Part shown: one piece after another, positions 8,466 through 17,847 of the stretch | How positions within the stretch are numbered: position 1 is the stretch's first letter | Layout of the letters: the number at the start of each line of letters is the position of its first letter | Assembly: GCF_902833905.1 (NCBI RefSeq) | Contig: NZ_CADFGP010000013.1 | Span: 62,001 to 126,000 of the forward strand | Origin: Paraburkholderia tuberum STM678 | Lineage (GTDB): Bacteria > Pseudomonadota > Gammaproteobacteria > Burkholderiales > Burkholderiaceae | Reading direction: 5' to 3' | Length of the DNA: 64,000 nt | Made by a program: the position numbers and the translations under genes | The notes under the pieces: generated by a model | Told to the model about the DNA's origin: nothing | Seen by the model: only the letters and a program-made list of their open reading frames with translations | The model's database searches: none

Positions 8466-9296
8466 TCCAGCTTTCTGACGCATCGGCATGGTCACGAGCG
8501 GGTGGGTCATCAGCGCCCAGTGCTGCATGAAGGGCGGACCTACCGCAATATCCGACAGAACGCCGACCCCGATCAACGTAGCGACGCTGCCGTCAGCGTG
8601 AATCTTTACCATCGCGCGCGAAGCGCAGGAACGCCTTGACGGCGGGCGCTCGCTCGTGCCGACAGTTGCGAGGGCCGCACGCTGGCCGAGTCCGCGAGTG
8701 GCGAATCGGCTGGCAGCGCGAGCACGAAGCGGTCGCGATGCACGGTCGTGGCCTGAATGCCGGTTGCGAGCGGCATCGGCGGACGCACGTAGGCCGCGTC
8801 GAGCAGTCCGTCGCCGAGCATCGCGGCGACCGCGTCCGTCGGCACTTCGCGGATCGATACCTCGACGCCCGCATGCGTGCCACGAAAGCCGCCGACCGCC
8901 TTCTGCAACACGCCCGCGTACGCGGCCGACGCCACATAGCCGATCTCGATGCGTCCCACCTCGCCGCGTCCGGCGAGCAACGCGCGCTGCGCGGCGCGCG
9001 CGAAATGCAGCTTCGCCGCGGGTTTTGCGGCGGCGCTGGGGGTAGCGGCGCTCGTCGCGGCGTCGGTGATGGCGGTGGTGTGGAAGCTCGCCGGGCGGGC
9101 GGAGGTGGTGCGCTTCAAGGGAGCGATATCGGAAGGGTAAAAGCCGTCGTCGGCTCGCGCCGGCACCCCCTTTCACGCCGTTTTCCGATATCGTGTGCGC
9201 CATCGCCGCCGCCTACAGCGCGCGGGCTGTTTTTCCGGAGCGTGGCGCGACGCTGCGCGTGCATGACGCGCTCCCGCAATACACCATACGACATCA
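8466..9296. other. Gene-poor stretch with a broken LysR-type gene
   Basis: This interval contains the LysR remnant at 8593-9013. A short minus-strand frame from an ATG at 8612 to about 8470 (beginning MVKIHADGSVATL) is not recognised. The remaining approximately 280 bases before the SnoaL-like gene show nothing further. Confidence 0.5.
8593..9013 (-). pseudogene. LysR-type regulator remnant, no DNA-binding domain
   Basis: From 9013 downwards, one frame reads as the start of a LysR co-inducer domain (GEVGRIEIGYVASAAYAGVL, then LGDGLLDAAYVRPP and RFVLALPADSPLA). It ends out of frame near 8606. A second frame supplies a typical LysR C-terminus (ERAPAVKAFLRFAR) ending at 8593. The helix-turn-helix part is absent and about 80 central residues are missing between the two frames. 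It therefore looks like a gene with 5' loss and an internal deletion. Confidence 0.7.
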
Positions 9297-9776
9297 ATGA
9301 GCCATCCCAACACCGAGCTGATCGAACGTTTCTACACCGCCTTCCAGCAACGCGACGCCGAGACCATGGTCGCCTGTTATGCCGACGACGTCGTCTTCAG
9401 CGACCCCGCTTTCGGCGAGCTGGTCGGCGACGAAGCGCGCGACATGTGGCGCATGCTCGTCAAGCATGCGCAAGACTTCACGCTGAGCTTCAGCGACATC
9501 GAGGCGGACGACCATACCGGCCGCGCGCAGTGGGTGGCGCGCTACCGTTTCGTCCAGACGGGGCGCGACGTCGTGAACCGGATCGAGGCGCGTTTCGTGT
9601 TCCGCGATGGGCTCATCGTCGAGCATCGCGACCGCTTCGATCTGTGGCTGTGGATGCGCCAGGCGATGGGCGTGCGCGGCACGCTGTTCGGCTGGTCGCC
9701 GTTCGTGCAGCGGATGCTCAGGCAGCAGGCGCGCCGAGGGCTGCTGCACTATCGCGGGCAGTTGACGCGCGACTAG
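9297..9776 (+). CDS. SnoaL/NTF2-like protein
   Basis: 159 residues with the SnoaL-like pattern: an N-terminal helix (NTELIERFYTAFQQRDAETM), then YADDVVFSDPAFGEL, alternating strands and the late block RDRFDLWLWMRQAMG. These cone-shaped folds bind small hydrophobic substrates or act as isomerases or cyclases; the substrate here cannot be told. The TAG stop is followed immediately by the tail of a prolyl-hydroxylase-like gene on the same strand. Confidence 0.8.
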   Translation: MSHPNTELIERFYTAFQQRDAETMVACYADDVVFSDPAFGELVGDEARDMWRMLVKHAQDFTLSFSDIEADDHTGRAQWVARYRFVQTGRDVVNRIEARFVFRDGLIVEHRDRFDLWLWMRQAMGVRGTLFGWSPFVQRMLRQQARRGLLHYRGQLTRD

Positions 9777-9920
9777 GTGCGCGCGGGCGGCGTGGTGTAT
9801 TTCCGCTACACGAACGGCCAGCGCCAGCTCGATCCGTCGACCCTGCACGGCGGCGCGCCGGTGCTTGCCGGCGATAAGTGGATCATGACGAAGTGGATGC
9901 GCGAGCGCGCGTACGGCTGA
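9777..9920 (+). pseudogene. C-terminal fragment of a 2OG-Fe(II) prolyl 4-hydroxylase-like gene
   Basis: Directly after the SnoaL-like stop, in the same frame, an open stretch reads GGVVYFRYTNGQRQLDPSTL, then HGGAPVLAGDKW and KWMRERAYG before TGA. This matches the C-terminal strand of bacterial prolyl 4-hydroxylases: the second iron-ligand His lies in the TLHGGAPV-like segment, followed by GxKW and WxRE. The rest of the enzyme is absent, so this is a 47-codon relic. Confidence 0.7.
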
Positions 9921-9959
9921 GGCTGGGTCCCATCAGTGGGAGGCGTGCCGAGGCGGGGC

Positions 9960-10400
9960 CTATTCGGCCGCTTCTTTGTAAACATCCGGTCGATGCAGCT
10001 CCATATACCGCTCGGGGTTCTCGAGCGACGTGAACCCATGCGGCGCATAGAGGTGACGCGCGTCGGTCGTGACCAACATGATTCTGCGCAGCGTGACGAG
10101 CGAAGGGCTCGCAAAGATATGTTTCATCAACGCCGACGCATAGCCCTGGCCGCGATACGCGGGCAGCACGAACACGTCGCATAGGTAGGCGAAGGTCGCC
10201 TCGTCGGTGACGAGGCGCGCGAACGCCATCTGCTTGCCGTCGACAAACCCGCCGAAGCAGAGCGACCCGGCGACGGCGCGCTTGAAGGTCGCGCGTGGCA
10301 TGCCTCGCGCCCACGGCGTTTCCTGCGACAGGAATGTGTAGACGAGGTCGAGGTCGAGATCGTCGATGCGGCTGGAAATCGTCAGTTCGCCTGCTTGCAC
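9960..10400 (-). CDS. GNAT-family N-acetyltransferase
   Basis: 146 residues. The acetyl-CoA-binding loop is visible in VLPAYRGQGYASALM, after the strand LCDVFVLP. The C-terminus has the usual YAPHGF-type motif. The GTG at 10400 is chosen because AAGGAG lies seven bases upstream; an open extension beyond it has no start signal. The gene lies 40 bases downstream of the DHA2 transporter gene on the same strand and is probably co-transcribed. An acetyltransferase paired with an exporter suggests detoxification, but the substrate is unknown. Confidence 0.88.
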   Translation of the reverse strand: MQAGELTISSRIDDLDLDLVYTFLSQETPWARGMPRATFKRAVAGSLCFGGFVDGKQMAFARLVTDEATFAYLCDVFVLPAYRGQGYASALMKHIFASPSLVTLRRIMLVTTDARHLYAPHGFTSLENPERYMELHRPDVYKEAAE

Positions 10401-10440
10401 GGCACATCTCCTTTTGATCGCGCAGCGCTTGCTGCGTCCG

Positions 10441-11874
10441 CTAGCTCTTCGCCGGAGTTTCACCGCCGCGCGAACCCCCACCGATACTCTGCCCGGCATT
10501 GCGGGCGAGCCCCATATATCCAAGCACGGACAGCAGCGTCAGCACGCCCGCGAACAGGAACGCGAGGCGGAAATCGTCGAGCGTGAACACGTGGCCGGTC
10601 GTCTCGCCGTTGAACAGCGCCGCGACGCGCAGCGACACCGCGCCGAATGCGATGCCGAGACCGATCGTCATCTGCGCGGCCGCGCTCCACAGCGTACTCG
10701 CCGCGCTCATCTGCGGCTGCGGGATGTCGGCATAGGCGAGCGTCGCGAGCGTCGAGAACTGCATCGAGCGCGCGACGCCGTACACGAACACGACGATCAG
10801 CACGAACACGAGCGGCACGTCCGGCGTCAGCAGTCCGCACGCGATGATGAAAATGCCGGCCACCGCCACATCGACGATCGACACCATCCGGAAGCCGTAG
10901 CGCTGCAGGATGCGCGTGGTCAGCGCCTTCATGCCGAGATTGCCGAGCGCGCTCGCGAGCAGCAGCAGCCCCGAGCGGAACGCCGACAGCCCGAAACCGA
11001 CCTGGAACAGCAGCGGCATCAGATAGGGCACCGCGCCGATGCCAATGCGCGTGAACGAGCCGGTGATGACCGTCACGGAAAACGTCGGCACCTTCAGCGT
11101 CGACACGTCGACGAGCGGATACGGATGACGCTTCGCATGCTGGAACGCGAGCGCGCCGACCAGCAGACCGCCCGCCACGATCGAGACCGCGAGCCACGGA
11201 TTGGTGGTCGGCTGGCTCGCGAGTTCCGCGCCGTACAGAATCGCGGTCAGCGCGACGCCGCTCAGCAGCAGGCCGACGACGTCGAGCGGCTTGCGTTCGG
11301 TGCCGCGCAGGTTCGGCACGATGGCGAGCGCGACGGCAATCGCCGCGAGGCCGAACGGCACGTTCAGCAGGAAGATCCAGCGCCACGACGCGTAGGTCGT
11401 GATGAAGCCGCCGATCGGCGGGCCGACCACCGGCGCCGCGATGGCCGGCCATGTGATCGTCGAGATCGCCTGCATCATGCGAGCTTTCTCGGTGCTGCGG
11501 ACCACGATGAGACGGCCGACCGGCACCATCATCGCGCCGCCGATGCCTTGCAGCAGCCGTGCGGCCGTGAACTCGGGCACGTTCTGCGACAGTCCGCACA
11601 GCACCGACGCGACCGTGAACACGCCGATCGCGCTGACGAACACGGTGCGCGCGCCGCAGCGGTCGGCGACCCAGCCGCTCGCCGGGATGAAGATCGCGAG
11701 CGCGAGCATGTAGGCGGTCATGCCGAGACTCAGGCTGTTCGGGCCGACGCCGAACGAACGCGCCATCTGCGGCAGCGCGGTGGCGATCACCGTGGTGTCG
11801 AGGTACTCCATGAAGAAGGTAGCCGCGACGATGTACGGCAGCCAGCCGACGTGCGCGGTGCGGGTGCCGCTCAT
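10441..11874 (-). CDS. DHA2 (EmrB/QacA) family MFS transporter
   Basis: 477 residues, very hydrophobic, with about 14 membrane segments. It carries DHA2 signatures: YLDTTVIATALPQMA in helix 1, the motif A-like WVADRCGAR, RLLQGIGGAMMVP, and antiporter motif C-like APVVGPPIGG followed by WRWIFLLNVPFG. Such proteins export drugs or other small molecules using the proton gradient. The ATG at 11874 has GGGAG eight bases upstream; a TTG at 11916 is less likely. The gene precedes the acetyltransferase gene in a probable two-gene operon. Confidence 0.92.
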   Translation of the reverse strand: MSGTRTAHVGWLPYIVAATFFMEYLDTTVIATALPQMARSFGVGPNSLSLGMTAYMLALAIFIPASGWVADRCGARTVFVSAIGVFTVASVLCGLSQNVPEFTAARLLQGIGGAMMVPVGRLIVVRSTEKARMMQAISTITWPAIAAPVVGPPIGGFITTYASWRWIFLLNVPFGLAAIAVALAIVPNLRGTERKPLDVVGLLLSGVALTAILYGAELASQPTTNPWLAVSIVAGGLLVGALAFQHAKRHPYPLVDVSTLKVPTFSVTVITGSFTRIGIGAVPYLMPLLFQVGFGLSAFRSGLLLLASALGNLGMKALTTRILQRYGFRMVSIVDVAVAGIFIIACGLLTPDVPLVFVLIVVFVYGVARSMQFSTLATLAYADIPQPQMSAASTLWSAAAQMTIGLGIAFGAVSLRVAALFNGETTGHVFTLDDFRLAFLFAGVLTLLSVLGYMGLARNAGQSIGGGSRGGETPAKS

Positions 11875-12145
11875 CGGGCGAGCTCCCGTGCTGCGCGCGT
11901 GCGCGCTGAAAGACAATTGACGAGCCCGCGCGGGGCGCGTGAAGAGTTTGACGTCATGGTGCTTGCGACTACCTTTCGTTTGCGTTTTCGTGCTTCTGCC
12001 GGCAGCCGGGAGAGCGGCCCCGCGGACGAGGCCGGCGCCGCGAACATCAGCGTGCCCGATTGCCAGCCCTGAATCCTAACGCAATAAAGGGTTCCACATC
12101 GCGCAGGCATGCAGCGCGTCGCACCGCCGCGCCGCCGCCCGAGCG

Positions 12146-13030
12146 TCAGTCCTTCCCCGCGTACTCCTTGTCCAGCCGGTCATACAGCGGCTTGTTGACG
12201 AGCCGCTGGCGCTCGCTGAACGGCGCGACGATCGTCGCGTCCTCGTCGAGGCGGCCGTTGCTTTGCAGCGTGCCGAGCGCGCGCTGCATGCCGAGCACCG
12301 CGCCCTGCAGCGCCGCATTCGCGTACAGCACGATGCCGTAGCCGAGCTTCGCGAGCGCGTCGCGCGACTGCACCGGCGTCTTGCCGCCGATCACGATGTT
12401 GATCAGCTGCGGCACATTGAACAGCCCCGGCAGACGCTCGATGTCGGCGAGCGATTCGGTCGCCTCGATGAACAGGATGTCGGCGCCCGCCTCGATGAAG
12501 CGATGACCGCGCTCGATCGCGTCCTCGATGCCGTGGACCGCGGCCGCGTCGGTGCGCGCCATGATCTGCAGGTTCGCGTCTTCGCGCGCGTCGACAGCCG
12601 CGCGGATCTTGCCGACCATCTCGCTCGCCGCGACGACTTCCTTGCCCGAGAAGTGGCCGCATTTTTTGGGCATCACCTGATCTTCGAACTGGATCACGTC
12701 GGCGCCGCTGCGCTCCAGCACGCGCACGGTCTGGCGCACGTTCAGCGCGTTGCCGAAGCCGGTGTCGGCATCGACGATCAGCGGCAGCGCGACCGCGTCG
12801 CGGATACGCGCGGTGTGCTCTGCGACTTCGGCAAGGCCGATGAAGCCCAGGTCGGGTAGACCGAGCGACATGTTGGTGACGCCCGCGCCGGTGATGTAGA
12901 CCGCCTCGAAGCCGGCGTCCTCGATCACGCGCGCGCTCATCGCGTTGAACGCGCCGGGCACGAGCAGGCCCTGACGCTGATTGACCTTGGCGCGGAACGC
13001 GGCGCGGCGGGTGGCGGAAGTGGTGGTCAT
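12146..13030 (-). CDS. Isocitrate lyase/PEP mutase superfamily enzyme
   Basis: 294 residues, close to the length of methylisocitrate lyase PrpB. Visible features are LVPGAFNAMSARVIEDAGF near the N-terminus, the metal-binding DADTGFGN, and the catalytic loop MPKKCGHFSG with its cysteine. The loop differs from the PKRCGHRPNK form typical of PrpB. The substrate may therefore be another 2-hydroxy or substituted malate, for example 2,3-dimethylmalate or oxaloacetate. The ATG at 13030 has GGAG nine bases before it. A sigma-54 promoter at 13079-13096 and a divergent PrpR-type activator indicate regulated expression in response to a carboxylate such as 2-methylcitrate (inferred). Confidence 0.85.
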   Translation of the reverse strand: MTTTSATRRAAFRAKVNQRQGLLVPGAFNAMSARVIEDAGFEAVYITGAGVTNMSLGLPDLGFIGLAEVAEHTARIRDAVALPLIVDADTGFGNALNVRQTVRVLERSGADVIQFEDQVMPKKCGHFSGKEVVAASEMVGKIRAAVDAREDANLQIMARTDAAAVHGIEDAIERGHRFIEAGADILFIEATESLADIERLPGLFNVPQLINIVIGGKTPVQSRDALAKLGYGIVLYANAALQGAVLGMQRALGTLQSNGRLDEDATIVAPFSERQRLVNKPLYDRLDKEYAGKD

Positions 13031-13078
13031 GATGCAGGTCTCCAGAAGGGAAATCGGTAAGGGAACGCGGCCGACCTT

Positions 13079-13096
13079 CTGCAGGAAGCGTGCCAT
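13079..13096 (-). promoter_or_regulatory. Sigma-54 promoter for the isocitrate lyase-family gene
   Basis: On the minus strand the sequence reads TGGCACGCTTCCTGCAG. The -24 block is a perfect TGGCACG, the -12 block is CTGCAG, and the invariant GG (13094-13093) and GC (13082-13081) are 10 bases apart. Transcription would start near 13070, giving a leader of about 40 bases. Confidence 0.8.
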
Positions 13097-13182
13097 TGAA
13101 CGGCAGTTCGCCGGTCGTGCCGCTGGAACAAGGCTTTGCGCGATGTGAACTCCTGCCTGGACGTTCATGGCACAATCGGTGG

Positions 13183-13214
13183 AACGTTTCATGAAACGTT
13201 TCGAGGAACGTTTC
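13183..13214. promoter_or_regulatory. Triple AACGTTTC repeat with 18-bp palindrome, probable PrpR-type operator
   Basis: AACGTTTC occurs at 13183, 13195 and 13207, exactly 12 bp apart. The first two copies create a perfect 18-bp palindrome at 13183-13200. The array lies about 113-144 bp upstream of the predicted sigma-54 start of the lyase gene, an ideal enhancer distance. It also ends just before the ribosome site of the regulator gene, so binding could also repress the regulator's own expression. Confidence 0.7.
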
Positions 13215-13230
13215 AATCAAGGAGAGCCGC

Positions 13231-15252
13231 GTGTCCACGTTCACCCCATTTGTCGCGAATCCTGGCCCCGCCGTCGATGCCAGGCGGCCCGGTGTCGCAC
13301 TCGTCAGTATCAGCCGACTGCAGTCGCTTTGCGAGACGGTGGCGCCGCGCTACGCGGGCCGGGCGAAGTTCTTCACGGTGCGGGAGGGCTACGGCGCGGC
13401 CGTCGCCGCGTTGCAGGCTTACGTGGACGCAGGTTCGGTCGACGTCGTGCTGTCCGCCGGCTCGAACGGCGCGTACCTGCGCGAGAACCTCAGCGTGCCG
13501 GTGGTAATGGTCAAGGTGAATGGCTTCGACGTGCTGAGCGCGATCACGCGCGCGACCGCCACATGGCCGCAGGCGCGCATCGGGCTCGTGCTGCACGAAG
13601 CAATCGCGCAGGAGCTGGCCGACCTGGGCCCGCTCTTGAACGTCGATCTGCGGCAGCGCGCGTATCGGTCGATCGACGAAGTGCGGCTCGCAGTCGATGA
13701 ACTCGCCGCGCAGGGCTGCCGCGTGGTGGTCGGCGCTGGCATGGCCTGCGATCTGGCGCAGCAGGCCGGCATGGAAAGCGTGTTCCTGTATTCGCTTGCC
13801 GCGGTCGAGGAAGCGTTCGAGCGCTCGGTCGAACTGGCGCGGGTGAGCCGCCAGAAGGAATCGAAGCGGGTGCGCCTGAACACGATCGTCGCGCATCTGC
13901 GCGACGGCGTCGCCGCGTTCGACGAAGCCGCCCAGCTCGAAGCCGTCAACCCGGCAATGCTCGAACTGCTCGGTCTAGGCGCCGCGCAGGCGGTCCCAAA
14001 CGACGACGAGGACACCCCCGCACGAGTCGCGCGCGCGCTCGCGCCGCTGCTGCGCGAGACGCGCGCCGCCGACCAGCCGGTCGACGAACGCATCGAACAG
14101 ATTGGCGGCCGCGCACTGATCGTCGGCTGTGTGCCGATCGTCGAGCAGGGCGCGCGCGCCGGTTTCGTCGTGACGGCGCAGGACGCGCTCGTTGCGCAGC
14201 GGATCGACCGTTCCCTGCGCACCAGCCAGCGGCCGAGGCATCTGGTCGCGCGGCACCGGCTCGACGATCTGATCGGCGCTTCGGCGGCGCTCGAGCGCGT
14301 GCGCCGGCTCGCGCGCGCCGGCGCCGCGCACGACGCGACCGTGCTCCTGAGCGGCGAAAGCGGCACCGGCAAGGAACTGGTCGCACAGGGCATCCACAAC
14401 GCGAGCCGGCGGCGCGGCAATCCGTTCGTCGCGTTCAACTGCGCGGCGGTGCCCGAGGGGCTGATCGAAAGCGAACTGTTCGGACACGAGGAAGGGGCGT
14501 TCACGGGTGCGCGGCGCGGCGGCAAGCCGGGGTTGTTTGAAATCGCGCACACCGGCACTATTTTTCTCGATGAGATCGGCGAAATGCCGGCCGCGCTGCA
14601 AAGCCGGCTATTGCGCGTGCTGCAGGAGCGCGAGGTGATGAAGCTCGGCGCGGGCCGCGCGACGCCGGTCGACGTGAGGGTGATCGCTGCGACGCACCGT
14701 GATCTGCACGCGCTCGTCGAGGAGGGCGCGTTTCGCGCGGACCTGTATTTCAGATTAAATCTGCTTCAGATAAAATTGCCGCCGCTGCGCGAACGCCGTG
14801 CCGACATCGCGCCGCTGGCGCGGCACCTGCTGCAGCGCAGCGCGCTGCAGTACGGCTTGTCGGCGGCCGGGCTCGAGCGGGTGCTCGTGTTTCTCGCCCC
14901 GCTTTTTGCGGATTACGCGTGGCCCGGTAACGTCCGTGAACTGGAAAATCTCCTGGCCCGCGCGGCGATTTATATCGGTGAGCCAACCAACGAGATGTCC
15001 GGGAACTTGACTGCCGACGCCTTGCCAGACCGGCAGGCCGTGTTTCCCGAGTTCTTCCGGATCAGCGCGGTCGAGGTCGAGCAGATCACCCAGGCGCCTC
15101 CGGGCCCTGCGCCCGGCAGTACGGCGCCCCGCGCTACCCCCAGCCGTGAGGCTGCGCTGCGCGCTCTCGAACAATCGGGCGGCAATCGCGCCGCCGCGAG
15201 CCGAGCGCTCGGCATCGGCAGAACCACGCTGTGGCGGCTTCTGAAGGGCTGA
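13231..15252 (+). CDS. PrpR-type sigma-54-dependent activator
   Basis: 673 residues. Residues 1-190 form a PrpR-like sensor domain, for example [13 protein letters not shown] and [19 protein letters not shown]-like linker spans about 210-325. The AAA+ domain has Walker A GESGTGKE (375-382), GAFTGA (422-427) and FLDEIGEMP, and the C-terminal helix-turn-helix ends in [18 protein letters not shown]. PrpR senses 2-methylcitrate in enteric bacteria and activates propionate catabolism. Here the likely target is the divergent lyase gene, since no prpC or acnD is nearby. The GTG start at 13231 has AAGGAG seven bases before it. Confidence 0.9.
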   Translation: MSTFTPFVANPGPAVDARRPGVALVSISRLQSLCETVAPRYAGRAKFFTVREGYGAAVAALQAYVDAGSVDVVLSAGSNGAYLRENLSVPVVMVKVNGFDVLSAITRATATWPQARIGLVLHEAIAQELADLGPLLNVDLRQRAYRSIDEVRLAVDELAAQGCRVVVGAGMACDLAQQAGMESVFLYSLAAVEEAFERSVELARVSRQKESKRVRLNTIVAHLRDGVAAFDEAAQLEAVNPAMLELLGLGAAQAVPNDDEDTPARVARALAPLLRETRAADQPVDERIEQIGGRALIVGCVPIVEQGARAGFVVTAQDALVAQRIDRSLRTSQRPRHLVARHRLDDLIGASAALERVRRLARAGAAHDATVLLSGESGTGKELVAQGIHNASRRRGNPFVAFNCAAVPEGLIESELFGHEEGAFTGARRGGKPGLFEIAHTGTIFLDEIGEMPAALQSRLLRVLQEREVMKLGAGRATPVDVRVIAATHRDLHALVEEGAFRADLYFRLNLLQIKLPPLRERRADIAPLARHLLQRSALQYGLSAAGLERVLVFLAPLFADYAWPGNVRELENLLARAAIYIGEPTNEMSGNLTADALPDRQAVFPEFFRISAVEVEQITQAPPGPAPGSTAPRATPSREAALRALEQSGGNRAAASRALGIGRTTLWRLLKG

Positions 15253-15272
15253 AACGCCCGGCAAATCGTCCG

Positions 15273-15309
15273 ATAGTTTCGACTGACGAAATGAATAGTG
15301 CGAGACTAT
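15273..15309 (+). promoter_or_regulatory. OxyR binding site
   Basis: The spacing ATAG-N7-TGAC-N7-ATAG-N7-CTAT matches the tetranucleotide pattern bound by oxidised OxyR, with three of four blocks exact. It lies directly upstream of a possible -10 box TACAAT (15322-15327) and covers the -35 position, the usual layout for OxyR activation of ahpC. Confidence 0.75.
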
Positions 15310-15400
15310 CGAACTCATTAATACAATCTGCTTTACCTATTAAGCGCACTCTGACATACTGGCTCCACTTTCCAACCCCCTCAAAGAGAGGATTTAGCAA

Positions 15401-15964
15401 ATGCCGATCATCAACAGTCAAGTCAAACCGTTCAAAGCACAGGCTTTTCACAACGGCGATTTCCAGACCGTCACTGAAGAAAGCCTGAAGGGCAAGTGGT
15501 CGGTTTTCGTGTTCTACCCGGCCGACTTCACGTTCGTGTGCCCGACCGAACTCGGTGACCTGGCCGATCGTTATGAAGATTTCAAGAAGCTGGGCGTGGA
15601 AATCTACAGCGTGTCGACCGATACGCACTTCACGCACAAGGCCTGGCACGACACGTCGGATACGATCCGCAAGATCAAGTACCCGATGCTGGCTGACCCG
15701 ACGCTCGCTATCTCGCGCAACTTCGACGTGCTGATCGAAGAAGAAGGCCTCGCGCTGCGTGGCACGTTCGTGATCAACCCGGAAGGCGAGATCAAGCTGT
15801 GCGAAATCCACGACAACGGCATCGGCCGTGACGCTGGCGAACTGCTGCGCAAGGTTCAGGCTGCTCAGTACATCGCCAAGCACCCGGGCGAAGTGTGCCC
15901 CGCCAAGTGGACGCCGGGCGCGCAAACGCTGACCCCGTCGCTCGACCTGATCGGCAAGATCTAA
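15401..15964 (+). CDS. ahpC: Alkyl hydroperoxide reductase subunit C (peroxiredoxin)
   Basis: 187 residues, the normal AhpC length. The peroxidatic cysteine is C47 in DFTFVCPTE and the resolving cysteine is C166 in GEVCPAKW, the typical 2-Cys arrangement. The enzyme reduces hydrogen peroxide and organic peroxides in the cytoplasm and is recycled by AhpF, encoded 172 bases downstream. GAGAGG precedes the ATG. The OxyR site upstream indicates induction by peroxide. Confidence 0.97.
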   Translation: MPIINSQVKPFKAQAFHNGDFQTVTEESLKGKWSVFVFYPADFTFVCPTELGDLADRYEDFKKLGVEIYSVSTDTHFTHKAWHDTSDTIRKIKYPMLADPTLAISRNFDVLIEEEGLALRGTFVINPEGEIKLCEIHDNGIGRDAGELLRKVQAAQYIAKHPGEVCPAKWTPGAQTLTPSLDLIGKI

Positions 15965-16136
15965 GGTCCGCGCAGCTCACGCTGCACCCGCAGTCTGCAT
16001 CTGCCGGGATCTTCCCGGCGCTTCACCGCGCGAATCGCCTGATACGGCGCTTCGCGCGTCCCCGGGCCCAACACGTCCTATCCGGATGCGTGCGGCGCCG
16101 GGACACCCACACCCCTCGTCACGGAATCGCAACGCC

Positions 16137-17735
16137 ATGCTCGACGTCAATCTCAAGACTCAACTGAAGTCGTACCTCGAAAAAGTTAGCAGGCCTATCG
16201 AGCTCGTCGCGTCGATCGATGACAGCGCGAAGTCCCAGGAGCTGCTGGCCCTGCTGAACGACATCGCGACCTTGTCGGAGCGCGTCACGGTGATCGAGCG
16301 TCGCGGCGACGACGAACGCAAGCCGTCGTTCTCGATTGGCGAAGCGGGCAAGGAAACCGGCATCCGTTTCGCCGGCATTCCGATGGGGCATGAATTCACG
16401 TCGCTCGTCCTCGCACTGCTGCAGGTCGGCGGCCACCCGGTCAAACTCGACGATGCGGTGATCGAACAGATCCGCAGCCTCGACGGCGACTATCAATTCG
16501 AAACGTATTTCTCGCTGTCGTGCCAGAACTGCCCGGAAGTCGTGCAGGCGCTGAACGTGATGGCGTTGATCAATCCGCGCATCCGTCACGTCGCGATCGA
16601 CGGCGCGCTGTTCCAGAACGAAGTCGACGCGCGCCAGATCATGGCGGTACCGACGATGTTCCTGAACGGCGAAACCTTCGGCCAGGGCCGCAGCGGCGTG
16701 AAGGAAATCCTCGCGAAGCTCGATACCAACGCCGGTGCGCGCGCCGCGAAGCAACTGGAGAACAAGCCGGTGTTCGACACGCTGATCGTCGGCGGCGGCC
16801 CGGCGGGCGCGGCGGCGGCGATCTACTCGGCGCGCAAGGGCATTGCGACCGGTGTCGTGGCCGAGCGTTTTGGTGGCCAGGTGCTCGACACGCTGTCGAT
16901 CGAGAACTTCGTCTCCGTGACCGAAACCGAAGGACCGAAGTTCGCGACCGCGCTCGAACAGCACGTGAAGACCTATGACGTCGACATCATGGACGTGCAG
17001 CGCGCCGAAGCGCTGATTCCTGGGCGCATCATCGAAGTACGTCTGGCCAACGGCGCGGTGCTGAAGGCGAAGACGATCATCCTCGCGACCGGTGCGCGCT
17101 GGCGCGAAATCAACGTGCCGGGCGAGCGCGAGTATCGCAATCATGGCGTCGCGTACTGCCCGCACTGCGATGGCCCGCTGTTCAAGGGCAAGCGCGTCGC
17201 GGTGATCGGCGGCGGCAACTCGGGCGTCGAGGCGGCGATCGACCTCGCGGGTCTCGTGCGCGAAGTGACGCTGCTCGAATTCGGTGCGACGCTGCGTGCC
17301 GACGAGGTGCTGCAACGCAAGCTGCGCAGCCTGCCGAACGTGACGGTCCTCACGCAGGCGCAGACCACGGAAATCACCGGCGACGGCAAGAAGGTCAACG
17401 GTCTGGTCTACAAGGACCTCGCTTCGGGCGAAGTGAAGACGGTCGAACTCGAAGGCGTGTTCGTGCAGATCGGTCTCGTGCCGAACACCGAATGGCTGAA
17501 GGGCACGGTCGAGCTGTCGAAGCATGGCGAGATCGTCGTCGATGCGCGCGGCGCGACGTCGGTGCCGGGCGTGTTCGCCGCCGGCGACGTGACCACGGTG
17601 CCGTTCAAGCAGATCGTGATCGCGGTGGGAGAGGGTGCGAAGGCATCGCTGTCCGCATTCGATCACCTGATCCGCAACAGCGAAGAAGTCGCGGCGGTCA
17701 GCGAAGCGGAAGCGGAAGCCGAAGCAGCGGTTTGA
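16137..17735 (+). CDS. ahpF: Alkyl hydroperoxide reductase subunit F
   Basis: 532 residues. The N-terminal double-thioredoxin-like domain has the redox pair C129/C132 (SCQNCPE). The thioredoxin reductase-like part has an FAD motif [10 protein letters not shown] near 219-228, the disulfide C341/C344 (YCPHCDG), an NADH-binding [15 protein letters not shown] and a late FAD motif GVFAAGDVT. It passes electrons from NADH to AhpC. The ATG at 16137 gives the standard N-terminus ([14 protein letters not shown]). An acidic Ala/Glu repeat ends the protein. Two terminator hairpins follow. Confidence 0.97.
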   Translation: MLDVNLKTQLKSYLEKVSRPIELVASIDDSAKSQELLALLNDIATLSERVTVIERRGDDERKPSFSIGEAGKETGIRFAGIPMGHEFTSLVLALLQVGGHPVKLDDAVIEQIRSLDGDYQFETYFSLSCQNCPEVVQALNVMALINPRIRHVAIDGALFQNEVDARQIMAVPTMFLNGETFGQGRSGVKEILAKLDTNAGARAAKQLENKPVFDTLIVGGGPAGAAAAIYSARKGIATGVVAERFGGQVLDTLSIENFVSVTETEGPKFATALEQHVKTYDVDIMDVQRAEALIPGRIIEVRLANGAVLKAKTIILATGARWREINVPGEREYRNHGVAYCPHCDGPLFKGKRVAVIGGGNSGVEAAIDLAGLVREVTLLEFGATLRADEVLQRKLRSLPNVTVLTQAQTTEITGDGKKVNGLVYKDLASGEVKTVELEGVFVQIGLVPNTEWLKGTVELSKHGEIVVDARGATSVPGVFAAGDVTTVPFKQIVIAVGEGAKASLSAFDHLIRNSEEVAAVSEAEAEAEAAV

Positions 17736-17754
17736 TTCGGTAGCTCAGAGAGGC

Positions 17755-17825
17755 AAACGGCGGCTCGCGGGCCGCCGTTTCAGTTTGCGCATGCAACAAA
17801 GGCCCGCATTCGTGCGGGCCTTTTT
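17755..17825 (+). terminator. Tandem hairpins ending the ahpCF unit
   Basis: The first hairpin pairs AAACGGCGGC (17755-17764) with GCCGCCGTTT (17771-17780). The second pairs AAAGGCCCGC (17798-17807) with GCGGGCC plus TTT (from 17814) and ends in five T residues. The second is a good intrinsic terminator. With its A-run on the left side it may also serve the converging DoxX gene. Confidence 0.85.
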
Positions 17826-17847
17826 CGTTAAAGCACGGGAATCGGTA

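Noticed and set aside
8470..8612. Short minus-strand frame starting MVKIHADGSV as a gene
   Set aside because: It overlaps the LysR remnant, runs into nadV antisense, has no ribosome site and matches no family I recognise.
10366..12072. 568-codon plus-strand open frame opposite the DHA2 transporter gene
   Set aside because: It is antisense to a protein with clear membrane-transporter motifs and is itself Arg/His/Asp-rich low-complexity sequence, the usual product of reading high-GC coding DNA backwards.
13168..13184. Sigma-54-like TGGCAC upstream of the PrpR-type gene
   Set aside because: The -24 block is good, but the position of the invariant -12 GC reads GG, so the promoter would be broken.
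16119..17666. 515-codon minus-strand open frame opposite ahpF
   Set aside because: ahpF carries all catalytic motifs; the antisense frame has no recognisable domain and an Arg/His-rich composition.
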